From: Halothiobacillus sp.
Lineage (GTDB): Bacteria; Pseudomonadota; Gammaproteobacteria; Halothiobacillales; Halothiobacillaceae
Direction: 5' to 3'
Length of the DNA stretch: 64,000 nucleotides
Assembly (NCBI GenBank): GCA_020061705.1
Contig: JAGUXT010000038.1
Span: forward strand, 62,001-126,000
The stretch's first letter is position 1. Each line of letters opens with the position of its first letter. Shown one piece after another: positions 1 through 8,128 of the stretch. The notes beneath the pieces were generated by a model. That model did no database searches, was not told the origin of the DNA, and worked only from the letters and a program-made list of their open reading frames with translations. The translations under genes were made by a program, and so were the position numbers.

Positions 1-407
1 CAAAGCGTGGCGATGCCTGCCTGTGGAAACTGCACCAGATTGGCCGCCAGACAATCAAGCAAGGACGCTGGAATCAGCGGTTCATCACCCTGCAAATTAA
101 CGACCACGGCATCGTCCGCCCAGCCCATGCTCTGCACCACCTCGGCCAGTCGATCGGTGCCGGTGGCGTGATTGGGCGAAGTCATGACCACCTGGATGCC
201 TAGTGATTCGCCAACTTCGGCAATGCGCGCATCATCGGTCGCCAGCACAATCTGCTCGGCATTGGCACGCTGCGCGGCCTCAATCACATGCTGCACCAAG
301 GGCTTGCCGCCAATATCGAGCAAGGGTTTGCCAGGCAGTCGGGTGGAGGCATAACGTGCCGGAATGACCAATTTATAGGCCAGTCTGTAGGAAGGCCGGG
401 CTGACAT
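1..407 (-). CDS. kdsB: 3-deoxy-manno-octulosonate cytidylyltransferase, 5' part (runs off window start)
   Basis: CMP-Kdo synthetase activates Kdo with CTP for attachment to lipid A in the cytoplasm. The visible 135 codons carry the family N-terminus: [16 protein letters not shown] near residue 13, the nucleotide-binding start, then ATDD and later NLQGDEPLI, the metal/nucleotide motif. The ATG at 407-405 directly follows the TGA of ycaR (TGAATG), so the two are probably translationally coupled. The usual protein is about 250 residues, so roughly half lies beyond the window edge. It is the last visible gene of the exbB-exbD-msbA-lpxK-ycaR-kdsB run, a sensible lipid A/Kdo operon. Recognition is secure; only the missing C-terminus is unseen. 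Confidence 0.95.
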   Translation of the reverse strand, partial: MSARPSYRLAYKLVIPARYASTRLPGKPLLDIGGKPLVQHVIEAAQRANAEQIVLATDDARIAEVGESLGIQVVMTSPNHATGTDRLAEVVQSMGWADDAVVVNLQGDEPLIPASLLDCLAANLVQFPQAGIATL

Positions 408-617
408 TCAGGCCGCCGCCGGATGCTTGGCACGCAATGCTTCGGCTTCCTCTTCGCCCAGGGTGCGCGCTTCTTCAGGCAACATGACCGGAATGCCGTC
501 ACGAATCGGATACGCCAGGCGTGCAGCGATCGAAATCAGCTCCTGAGCGTTCTGATCGTACACCAGCGGGCCTTTGGTCAACGGGCAGGCCAGAATTTCA
601 AGCAGTCGTTTGTCCAT
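408..617 (-). CDS. ycaR: YcaR/Trm112-family small protein
   Basis: A 69-residue protein beginning [18 protein letters not shown]. The family is the small Trm112-like zinc-ribbon group that sits between lpxK and kdsB in many proteobacteria; its role there is not well defined. The usual N-terminal CPxC pair is reduced to a single Cys (CPLT), so metal binding by that knuckle is probably lost. The frame stays open upstream to 656, but I chose the ATG at 617 because it gives the family N-terminus; the longer form would add 13 residues lying inside lpxK. It overlaps the lpxK 3' end by 20 bases and touches kdsB, so it is embedded in the operon. Confidence 0.88.
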   Translation of the reverse strand: MDKRLLEILACPLTKGPLVYDQNAQELISIAARLAYPIRDGIPVMLPEEARTLGEEEAEALRAKHPAAA

Positions 618-1626
618 CGCGCAAATCCTCCAAACGGGAAAAAATAAACTCTTCAAACCCTTGATCCAACTGAGCCACCACCGGGATATACCAGTGATTG
701 CGCCATTGATGCGCCTGCGCCAAGGCTTTGCATTTTACGGCATCCTTGGCGGTCATAAGCAGTGGGCGCTCACAAAACTGGCGCATTTCATCCGCTGTAA
801 AAACATGGTGATCGCTGGCGAAATCATGTGCATCAATTGTCAAACCCAAGCCGCGCAACATGCTGAAAAAACGCTCAGGATGCCCAATGCCAGCTAGCGC
901 GTCACATTCTTGACCAATAAAGTCTGCCAAGGCACGCCGCGAGCCATCGACAAGATTTACTGCGGCACCAGGCTGCAAATGCATCGCCCATTGATGTTCC
1001 ACCCCATTGCTCACGCCGTCGTGCAACACCAGCGCATCGGCCTCGCCAAGTCGTTGAACCGGCTCACGCAGAGGACCTGCGGGCAAACAGCGCCCACTCC
1101 CCATACCCTTGTTTTGGCCGTGCGCGACATCCAGCACACAAATTTCCAGATCACGCGCCAATTGCATATGCTGTAACCCATCGTCCAGCAGAATAATGTC
1201 CACGCCCTGCTCAATCGCAATCAACCCAGCACGATAACGCACCGGATGCACAATGACCTCAACCTCGGGCAGCGCAAGCTTGAGCATCAGTGGCTCATCA
1301 CCAACCTCGTCGGCGCGACTATCGAGCATGACGCGGCGCGGTTCGCCCGTAATTCGAGCGCCGTGCCCACGACTCAGGATGGCCGGATGCCAGCCACGTG
1401 CTAACAAGCGCTGCGCCAACCAGAGTGTCAGCGGAGTTTTCCCAGTGCCACCGACCGTGATATTGCCAATCACAATCACCGGAACAGGCAAGCGTTTCGC
1501 TGTTTTTTGACCGCTGCGATAGGCGAGCAAACGCCGGCGTGCCAGCGCACACCAGAGCCAGCCCAGCGGGGCGAGCATTAAACTGCGCCAATCATGCGCC
1601 GATTGCCAGAATCCTGGAGCCTTCAT
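598..1626 (-). CDS. lpxK: tetraacyldisaccharide 4'-kinase
   Basis: LpxK phosphorylates the 4' position of the tetraacyl-disaccharide-1-phosphate precursor to give lipid IVA, at the cytoplasmic face of the inner membrane. The 342-residue product matches the usual family length. A hydrophobic N-terminal segment (about 15-30) is followed by the P-loop GGTGKT at 59-64, and [11 protein letters not shown] near 145-155 matches the conserved DDGxQH motif. It starts 9 bases after msbA ends and overlaps ycaR, in the order msbA-lpxK-ycaR-kdsB: the kinase, the flippase of its product and the CMP-Kdo synthetase are made together. Nothing looks damaged. Confidence 0.96.
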   Translation of the reverse strand: MKAPGFWQSAHDWRSLMLAPLGWLWCALARRRLLAYRSGQKTAKRLPVPVIVIGNITVGGTGKTPLTLWLAQRLLARGWHPAILSRGHGARITGEPRRVMLDSRADEVGDEPLMLKLALPEVEVIVHPVRYRAGLIAIEQGVDIILLDDGLQHMQLARDLEICVLDVAHGQNKGMGSGRCLPAGPLREPVQRLGEADALVLHDGVSNGVEHQWAMHLQPGAAVNLVDGSRRALADFIGQECDALAGIGHPERFFSMLRGLGLTIDAHDFASDHHVFTADEMRQFCERPLLMTAKDAVKCKALAQAHQWRNHWYIPVVAQLDQGFEEFIFSRLEDLRDGQTTA

Positions 1627-1635
1627 GCGCGAAAA

Positions 1636-3420
1636 CTATGCCGCATTAAATTGCAGATGATAGAGCCGCGCATACGCCCCATTGAGAGCCAGCAACTCGT
1701 CGTGCCGCCCCTGCTCCACAATTTGCCCGGCGTGCATCACCACAATCACATCGGCCTTTTGAATCGTGGACAATCGATGCGCCACCACAAAGGTCGTACA
1801 GCGGTGCAGCAGGCTATCCAGTGCAGTTTGTATCAACCGCTCCGATGCCGTATCCAAAGCCGAAGTGGCCTCATCCAAAAGCAGAATGGGCGCCTGTTTC
1901 AACAGAGCACGCGCAATCGCAATGCGTTGACGCTGCCCCCCGGAAAGCAACACGCCGCGCTCCCCGACACGGGTATCAAAACCTTGCGGCAAAGCTTCAA
2001 TAAACTCACGTGCCTGAGCTTGTTCGGCCGCCGCTATAATCGCCTCACGTGATGCCCCCTGCATCGTGCCATAGGCAATATTGTTGGCAACGCTGTCATC
2101 GAACAGCGTGACCTCCTGCCCCACCCAGGCGAACTGGGCACGCAAATGATTCAACTCAAGGCTTTGAATATCCACGCCATCCAGCAGAATCCGTCCCTGA
2201 TTTGGCTCATAAAAACGGGTCAGCAGGTTGAGTAAAGTGCTTTTACCGCTTCCAGACTGCCCTACAATCGCCACGGTACTTCCCGCAGGAACGTCCAGAT
2301 CTATGCCATGCAGCACCGTTGGTGCCTCGCCCTTATCGGCTGCGGTGCGATAACTGAAGCCGATCTGTTCAAACTGCACTCGACGCCCCGGCGCATGTGT
2401 TGGGGGCAAGGTCCCACTGGCGCAATTGCGTTCTTCGGCCTCGTCCAGCGTCTGGAAAAGCTGCTCACTGGCTGCAATGCCCTTTTGCAGCATGGCGTTC
2501 AGATTGGTGAGGCGCTTGATCGGCTCAAGAATCATGGCCAGTGCCGTCAAAAAGGAAATGAATGTACCAACGGTTAGTTCTTCCAGACGCTCGCCGCTGG
2601 TGGCAAACGCCACCAGCGCCGCCACGGACAGGGCGACCAGCAATTGCACAAAAGGCGTGGAGGTGGCACTGACCGCTTCCATTTTCATCACGGACATACG
2701 ATTGCGCTCATTAACCTCGGCAAAGCGCGCCTGTTCATAGGCTTCACCGCCATAGAGCTTGACCAGTTTATGCCCGCCGACCACTTCATCCGACACCTGA
2801 GCCAGCTCGCCCACCGAGGTTTGAATGCGGCGACTGTAACGCCGGAAGTGACGGCTAATCATGCTGACCAACAGCCCCACAATCGGTGCCAGCACCAGAA
2901 TGAACAATGCAAGCTGCGGGCTGAGCCAGAACATCCATGCCAGCAAGCCGATCACCGACAAGCCATCACGGACGAGCACGGTCAGAGCTTCGGTGGCCGC
3001 TGCCGCCACCTGTTCCACGGTGTAGGTCAAACGCGCCAGCAAATCGCCGGATTGCGCATGGTCAAAAAAACGACTGGGCAGACGCATGAACTTTTCAAAC
3101 ACCTGCTGGCGCAGCGTCGAAATCACCTGCCGCGCTACCCAGGTCATGCCGTATTTGGCAGCAAACTCACTGACTCCGCGCAGCAGAAAAGTGCCGATAA
3201 TTGCCCACGGAATCCATGCACTCACGGCCATGTCGCGTGCTACAAAGCTGCCATCCAGCAAGGGCTTAATCAGCGCGGCAAAAGCCACATCGGTCAGTGA
3301 CGCGCCGATCATGCCGACAATGGCCAGTGCGAACACCAGACGGTGTGGGCGCACATAACCTAGCAGCCGGCGGTAAGTGTCCAAGCCACTTACCACTGTG
3401 GAGGAGGTTTTTTTATTCAT
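1636..3420 (-). CDS. msbA: lipid A export ABC transporter ATP-binding/permease protein
   Basis: MsbA flips lipid A-core across the inner membrane as a homodimer. With the start at 3420 the protein is 594 residues, close to the family norm. Residues about 25-300 form the transmembrane domain; the nucleotide-binding domain has Walker A GQSGSGKST (387-395), signature LSGGQRQRIA (492-501), Walker B ILLLDEATS (512-520) and the H-loop His548. The frame continues 20 codons upstream, but the ATG at 3420 overlaps the exbD stop by 8 bases, a typical operon junction, and gives a normal N-terminus. Placement between exbD and lpxK supports MsbA over a generic exporter. Confidence 0.94.
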   Translation of the reverse strand: MNKKTSSTVVSGLDTYRRLLGYVRPHRLVFALAIVGMIGASLTDVAFAALIKPLLDGSFVARDMAVSAWIPWAIIGTFLLRGVSEFAAKYGMTWVARQVISTLRQQVFEKFMRLPSRFFDHAQSGDLLARLTYTVEQVAAAATEALTVLVRDGLSVIGLLAWMFWLSPQLALFILVLAPIVGLLVSMISRHFRRYSRRIQTSVGELAQVSDEVVGGHKLVKLYGGEAYEQARFAEVNERNRMSVMKMEAVSATSTPFVQLLVALSVAALVAFATSGERLEELTVGTFISFLTALAMILEPIKRLTNLNAMLQKGIAASEQLFQTLDEAEERNCASGTLPPTHAPGRRVQFEQIGFSYRTAADKGEAPTVLHGIDLDVPAGSTVAIVGQSGSGKSTLLNLLTRFYEPNQGRILLDGVDIQSLELNHLRAQFAWVGQEVTLFDDSVANNIAYGTMQGASREAIIAAAEQAQAREFIEALPQGFDTRVGERGVLLSGGQRQRIAIARALLKQAPILLLDEATSALDTASERLIQTALDSLLHRCTTFVVAHRLSTIQKADVIVVMHAGQIVEQGRHDELLALNGAYARLYHLQFNAA

Positions 3421-3832
3421 TTTGCGAACTTGGGTCTGTCGCCAGTCCAATATGCAGCAAGCCCGCGGCCTTGGCTGCACTCAAAGCCTGCACCACGGCT
3501 TGATGCTCGGCCTTGGCATCCGCGCGAATCAATACCACGGTTTCCTCCGTGCGCTCAGGCAGCTCACGCAAGCGCGACTCAAGTTGCTCGGGTGCAAGCG
3601 CCTCTCCGTTCAGCGCATAGTTGCCCCGGGCATCAATTTCTATCGTCCAGTCCTTGCTTTTATCCTGCAAAGATTCACCTTGCTCGGCCTTGGGCAAGTC
3701 AACTTTCAGACGCTGCGCCTGAGTAAAACTCGCCGTGAGCATGAAAAAAATCAGCAGCAAAAACACCACATCGATCAGTGGTGTCATGTCCAGACTGACT
3801 TCATCGCGACGTTGATGCCCCTTGAAATTCAT
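3413..3832 (-). CDS. exbD: ExbD/TolR-family biopolymer transport protein
   Basis: A 139-residue ExbD/TolR protein: short cytoplasmic N-terminus, one membrane segment at about 17-35 containing MTPLIDVVFLLLIFF with the conserved proton-path Asp (D21), and a periplasmic domain. ExbD works with ExbB as a proton-driven motor energising TonB or a relative. It lies two bases downstream of exbB and overlaps msbA. In many proteobacteria an exbBD pair precedes the lpxK cluster, and its partner is not always TonB; no tonB gene is visible here. Whether it serves iron uptake or another envelope task cannot be decided from the sequence. Confidence 0.92.
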   Translation of the reverse strand: MNFKGHQRRDEVSLDMTPLIDVVFLLLIFFMLTASFTQAQRLKVDLPKAEQGESLQDKSKDWTIEIDARGNYALNGEALAPEQLESRLRELPERTEETVVLIRADAKAEHQAVVQALSAAKAAGLLHIGLATDPSSQNE

Positions 3833-3834
3833 GC

Positions 3835-4470
3835 TTAAGCCTCGCCCTGGACTTTTTTCTGTGTCACATCACGAGTGTACAACGCATCCAACAGGCGCAT
3901 GGCCTCGCGTTCCATGTCGATCACCAGACGATCGACCTGCGCACGCAGCGCACGGTAGGCAACCAAGGCAGGCAGCGCAACAATCAGACCCGCAGCGGTG
4001 GTGATGAGTGCAGTAGAAATACCGCCTGCCAGCTCATTCGGCTTGGCAATGCCCTGGGTGGTCAAGACCTCGAAGGTCAAAATCATACCGACCACGGTAC
4101 CCAGCAAGCCGAGCAGCGGGCTAATCATGGCGATCGTACCCAACGTGGGCAGGCAACATTCCAATTCATGCGCCACATGCCGTCCGGCATCCTCGATACG
4201 TGCCTTCATTTCTTCACGGCTAATCACAAACGGCACCAGCCCGGCGGACAACACCCGACCCAACGGCGAGCGCTGGGCGATGCCACGCAAACGCTCCGTA
4301 GTCAGCTCACGGTTTTGCACCAGTTTTTCCAACTCTTCGACTACGCCAGTCGGCAACACGCGCGAGCGCCGCAGCGCCCAACTGCGTTCAAGGATAATCC
4401 CCAAGGCAATGACTGATGCCAGCACAATGGGCGCCATCCACCAACCACCCATAACGATTAAATCAAACAT
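3835..4470 (-). CDS. exbB: ExbB/TolQ/MotA-family proton channel protein
   Basis: A 211-residue ExbB/TolQ protein with three hydrophobic segments: about 5-25, 105-135 and 150-175. The region PLLGLLGTVVGMILTF, followed by ITTAAGLIVALPAL, is the conserved MotA/TolQ/ExbB signature lining the proton path. It forms the pentameric channel around ExbD. It opens the six-gene envelope operon that runs down to kdsB; the aroG-like gene lies only 37 bases upstream on the same strand, so transcription may begin even earlier. The C-terminal tail is short and charged. Confidence 0.92.
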   Translation of the reverse strand: MFDLIVMGGWWMAPIVLASVIALGIILERSWALRRSRVLPTGVVEELEKLVQNRELTTERLRGIAQRSPLGRVLSAGLVPFVISREEMKARIEDAGRHVAHELECCLPTLGTIAMISPLLGLLGTVVGMILTFEVLTTQGIAKPNELAGGISTALITTAAGLIVALPALVAYRALRAQVDRLVIDMEREAMRLLDALYTRDVTQKKVQGEA

Positions 4471-4507
4471 TTACCGTACTCCGCTGAACTGATGTGTCGT
4501 GCAATGA

Positions 4508-5566
4508 TCAAGCCGCCCGCCGCGCACGCACCGCCTGGGCCAGCATATGCACAATGGCCGCACCATCATCCCAGCCTACACAAGCATCGGTAATGCTTTG
4601 GCCATAGGTCAAGCCTTGCACGTCCTGTACATCTTGACGCCCACCCACAATGTGGCTCTCGACCATTGCACCGATAATCGCCTTGTTGCCTGCCGCCACT
4701 TGCGCGGCGACATCCTTGGCGACTTCAACTTGAAGCATGTGCTGCTTGCGGCTGTTGGCATGGGAAAAGTCGATCATGATGCGTGCAGGTAGCTTGGCTT
4801 TTTCCAGAGCCGCCGCCGCTGCAGCAACATGTGCCGCATCGAAGTTCGGCTCGTGCCCGCCACGCAGAATAATGTGGCAGTCTTCGTTGCCGCGCGTGGA
4901 AAAAATCGCCGAATGACCTTCCTTGGTGACCGACAAGAAGTGATGCGGACGCTCGGCGGCACGGATGGCATCAATGGCCACCTGCAAACCGCCGTCGGTG
5001 CCGTTTTTGAAGCCCACCGGGCAGGAAAGCCCGGAAGCCAGCTCGCGATGCACCTGGCTTTCTGTCGTGCGTGCGCCAATCGCGCCCCAGCTAATCAAAT
5101 CGGCCACGTACTGCGGGCTAATCAAATCAAGGTACTCAGTCGCCGTAGGCATACCCATATCGGCCAGATCAGCCAACAAATGCCGTGCTAACAGCAAACC
5201 TTCGTTAATGCGGTAGCTACCATCAAGGTGCGGGTCATTAATCAAACCCTTCCAGCCCACAGTGGTACGCGGTTTTTCAAAGTACACGCGCATAACCAGC
5301 AGAATGTCATCCGCAACCTCCTCCGCCAACGTCTTCAAGCGCGCCGCATAATCGCGCGCGGCCTGCACATCGTGAATCGAACACGGCCCCATAACGACGA
5401 GCAAGCGGTCATCTTCACCGCTGAGCACCTTATGAATCGCCTGGCGTGCAGCAAAAACTGTTTCAGCGCCGCGCTCGGTGAGTGGATGCTTACTGCGCAC
5501 GGTGACGGGAGGAACAACTTCCTCAATGCCCACAATGCGTAAATCGTCGGTCAAATGAATGGTCAC
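4508..5566 (-). CDS. aroG: 3-deoxy-7-phosphoheptulonate synthase (class I, AroG/F/H type)
   Basis: DAHP synthase condenses phosphoenolpyruvate with erythrose-4-phosphate, the first step of the shikimate pathway, in the cytoplasm. The 352 residues match E. coli AroG length. Conserved motifs are visible: VVMGPCSIHD (metal-binding Cys), RVYFEKPRTTVGWKG, GARTTESQVHRELASGLS, and IMIDFSHANSRKQ (metal His). The start appears to be GTG at 5566, about 10 bases after a CAGG Shine-Dalgarno; no in-frame ATG gives a better N-terminus. Which aromatic amino acid inhibits this isozyme cannot be read safely, so the symbol indicates the type rather than the isozyme. Confidence 0.93.
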   Translation of the reverse strand: MTIHLTDDLRIVGIEEVVPPVTVRSKHPLTERGAETVFAARQAIHKVLSGEDDRLLVVMGPCSIHDVQAARDYAARLKTLAEEVADDILLVMRVYFEKPRTTVGWKGLINDPHLDGSYRINEGLLLARHLLADLADMGMPTATEYLDLISPQYVADLISWGAIGARTTESQVHRELASGLSCPVGFKNGTDGGLQVAIDAIRAAERPHHFLSVTKEGHSAIFSTRGNEDCHIILRGGHEPNFDAAHVAAAAAALEKAKLPARIMIDFSHANSRKQHMLQVEVAKDVAAQVAAGNKAIIGAMVESHIVGGRQDVQDVQGLTYGQSITDACVGWDDGAAIVHMLAQAVRARRAA

Positions 5567-5743
5567 AATATCAAACCTGCAACATAAAATTGAATTAAGC
5601 CGTGATATTAACAGAGCGCACCGATGATGGCTGCGCTTGGGGGCTGTTTACGAATTTGTAACAGTCACTGACAACTGCGCGGATTTGGATTTCCTCTCCC
5701 CTTTTGATGCTGCTGTGAACTGACCTGTGGAGGCCGGGTAAAA

Positions 5744-6302
5744 GCGCCATGGATGGCGCATTTAGTCTCTCCGCGACAGGATGTCGCGTTGAGACACCCC
5801 TGCTTGCGCAGGTCAGTTCACGGCTTGCCCGCAGGGCGGCATTAGTGGGGTGCATTTCTTCGGTGACATTCTTTGTGCAAGCAAAGAAAGTTACTCGCCC
5901 GTATCAAACATGCTTTGTGCGAAGTCGCACCATGGAGACGGGCGAAACAATGCCACCGGCATTGAACGGTTAGTGGATTATTTCGCCCGTCTTGACGGAA
6001 CCACTCCATAGCAGATTTACGTGGTCACGGGCGAGTAACTTTTCTTGTTGCTGAAGGCATCCGTGCCTTCAAGCCCTTCGGGTGATGCTGCGCATCCCAG
6101 CGCCGCTCCGAGCGGCGCTTGTCGTGCAAGCAAAGTAACCAAAAGAACACGCCCCAAGGGGTAAAAGCAGCGCTTGGAGCGCTGCTGGGTCGCGTAGCGA
6201 CATCCGAAGGACGGAATACATGGATGTATTCCGCCGCCCTGCGGGCAAGCCGTGAACGCAGTGCCTACGGCAAGGCCGTCCCGACGCAACATCCATGTTG
6301 CG
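5744..6302. repeat. dense array of small perfect hairpins in an 880-bp gene-free gap
   Basis: The gap 5567-6448 contains no convincing gene. It holds a run of short perfect inverted repeats: 5744-5759, 5765-5795 (two nested arm pairs), 5799-5812, 5827-5837, 5917-5930, 5937-5991 (11-bp arms) enclosing 5948-5964, 6053-6070, 6084-6096, 6100-6118, 6152-6161, 6168-6184, 6189-6201, 6213-6232 and 6285-6302. Larger inverted pairs also link 5889-5901 with 6028-6040 (13 bp) and 5816-5840 with 6233-6257 (25 bp). Open frames in all directions are by-products of the symmetry and resemble no protein I know. No promoter or transposase is visible. The function is unknown. Confidence 0.8.
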
Positions 6303-6377
6303 ACGGAACAAAACAGGTCAGTTATGGTCTGTTTACCTAGCCTCCGGCACTCCATTCACGGCGACCCCACACGGGGG

Positions 6378-6408
6378 AATAAAAAGCCGCGCAGTCGGCA
6401 GAGACTGC
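6378..6408 (-). terminator. putative rho-independent terminator of nhaD
   Basis: Read on the minus strand, GCAGTC and GACTGC (6403-6408 and 6391-6396) form a 6-bp stem followed by GCGGC and a TTTTTATT tract, 40-70 bases after the nhaD stop. The stem is short, so the call is tentative. Confidence 0.45.
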
Positions 6409-6448
6409 AATAAAACCAGCGCCTTCGGCTCAGACCGTAAACTAGCTC

Positions 6449-7900
6449 TTACATCAGTGAAGCATTAACCACAAGATGCGTGAGAATGCTGGCTACGTAA
6501 CCAAGCGCAATCGCCCAACTCCAGCGCAGATGCGCCATGAAAGTGTACACGCCACGCGCTTGCCCCATTAAAGCCACCCCTGCGGCTGAGCCGACGGAAA
6601 GCAGAGAACCACCCACACCGGCGGTCAGGGTGACCAGCAACCATTGTCCCAGCGACATTTCGGGGTTCATGCTCAATACGGCATACATCACTGGAATATT
6701 GTCCACCACCGCCGAGAGCAACCCAACAAGGATATTCGCCGAAGTCGCACCCAAGCCGTCGTACATCAGGCCGGATAATCCTGCCAGATAACCCAGCGCC
6801 CCCAGACCGCCCACGCCCAAAACCACGCCGTAGAAGAAAAGCAGGGTGTCCCATTCGGCACGCTTCATGGAAATGAAAATATCAAACGGCTTGTCGCGGG
6901 GTTTAAACAGGCGCGGATCAATCCCAGCATCCGGAAAATGTAAATCAGAGCTCTTATCCCCCTCCACGCGGCGGATAAAGTAGCCCTGCACCATTAATAA
7001 GCCCAAGCCCGTCATCATGCCGAGCATAGGTGGCAAATGCAGTTGATTGTGCATTACAACAGCCAGGGCAATGCTGAAGGCAAAAATGCCCATGGCAACA
7101 AATCCACCCGTTTTGACTTTGGGTTGCTCGTGCAAAGGCTCTGGGCGCAGCTTGGGCACCGCCAGCGACAAAATGAAGGCTGGCACCAGCCAGTTAACCA
7201 GGGATGGTAAAAACAAGGCAAAAAACTCATGAAACTGCACCATGCCCTTTTGCCACACCATCAGTGTCGTAATGTCGCCAAACGGACTGAATGCTCCGCC
7301 CGCATTGGCGGCCACCACAATACTAATCGAAGCGGGAACCACGAAACCACGCTGGGCACCAGCCACCGCCATAACCACCGCGCCCATAATCAGCGCCGTC
7401 GTTAGATTGTCTGCCACCGGCGAGATGAAAAAAGCCAGCAGGCCGGTCAGCCAGAAAATGGTGCGCAATGAAAATCCGCGCGAAACCAGCCAAGCGCGCA
7501 GGGCATCAAACAGGCCGCGTTCTTGCAAGGTATTGATGAAGGTCATGGCGGCGAGCAAAAACAGCAGCAGCTCGCCGTATTCAAGGATGACCTCTTTAAT
7601 GAGGTCGCCAGCGGCAGCAGGTTGCCCTGCACCGGCATAGGCTAAAGAAACCAGAATCCAGATCACACCCGCAGCCACCACCATCGGCTTGGATTTGCGC
7701 AGATGAATATTTTCCTCGGCAATCACCAATCCATACGCCAATACAAACACACCAAGCGCCAGCATTCCCCAAAAACTGCCAGTCAGGGACAACGTCGCTG
7801 TCACGCTTGACGCTTCGCTCGCAAGGGCAGGCACCATGACCATGCCGCAAAGCAGCGTCATCCATCCGCTGATAATCAATCCGAATTTGAATTTGCACAT
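6449..7900 (-). CDS. nhaD: NhaD-type Na+/H+ antiporter
   Basis: An inner-membrane antiporter of the NhaD/ion-transporter superfamily exporting Na+ in exchange for H+. The 483 residues begin with a signal-like hydrophobic segment (about 8-27), then some dozen membrane segments. Typical stretches are FISPVADNLTTALIMGAVVMAV, NAGGAFSPFGDITTLMVWQKG and, in the second half, LLSAVVDNIPVMYAVLSM: two inverted copies of the SP/DN-type ion-binding motif. It is transcribed divergently from nhaA across 228 bases, and the Shine-Dalgarno is weak (GAGAG). NhaD is frequent in marine, halophilic and alkaliphilic bacteria. A general arsenite/citrate permease is the alternative, but the motifs favour NhaD. Confidence 0.88.
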   Translation of the reverse strand: MCKFKFGLIISGWMTLLCGMVMVPALASEASSVTATLSLTGSFWGMLALGVFVLAYGLVIAEENIHLRKSKPMVVAAGVIWILVSLAYAGAGQPAAAGDLIKEVILEYGELLLFLLAAMTFINTLQERGLFDALRAWLVSRGFSLRTIFWLTGLLAFFISPVADNLTTALIMGAVVMAVAGAQRGFVVPASISIVVAANAGGAFSPFGDITTLMVWQKGMVQFHEFFALFLPSLVNWLVPAFILSLAVPKLRPEPLHEQPKVKTGGFVAMGIFAFSIALAVVMHNQLHLPPMLGMMTGLGLLMVQGYFIRRVEGDKSSDLHFPDAGIDPRLFKPRDKPFDIFISMKRAEWDTLLFFYGVVLGVGGLGALGYLAGLSGLMYDGLGATSANILVGLLSAVVDNIPVMYAVLSMNPEMSLGQWLLVTLTAGVGGSLLSVGSAAGVALMGQARGVYTFMAHLRWSWAIALGYVASILTHLVVNASLM

Positions 7901-7970
7901 GGGTAAATACTCTCACTGTTAAAATGAAACGGCTGTAATAGCAAAAGATACGCCACTCACGCGCGAACCC

Positions 7971-8009
7971 GCTAGCAGCCAGATCGTCTCAGGTCCGACA
8001 GGCTGCTGA
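7971..8009. repeat. REP-like palindromic repeat, copy 1
   Basis: An imperfect palindrome with GCAGCC and GGCTGC arms in the divergent nhaD/nhaA gap. Its reverse complement matches 31058-31090 at 31 of 33 positions (core AGCAGCCTG then TGAGACGATCTGGCTGC). Two such copies 23 kb apart, both intergenic, suggest a dispersed extragenic palindromic family. Confidence 0.65.
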
Positions 8010-8128
8010 AGCCGCGACTGCATCATCACAGAGCCCGCGTCTGTGCTCATTCATACACATGAACGGTACTTTCTTGTAGTCTTCGTGTAGATTTTGCAAC
8101 AAAACTCACCATTCAAGCCGGACATTTC

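Noticed and set aside
3420-3480. Longer msbA starting at 3480
   Set aside because: It would lie 68 bases inside exbD and has no family-like N-terminus; ATG 3420 overlaps the exbD stop naturally.
5595-6355. Open frames of 70-112 codons on both strands of the hairpin gap
   Set aside because: They arise from palindromic repeats, have no ribosome sites or recognisable domains, and overlap each other in many frames.
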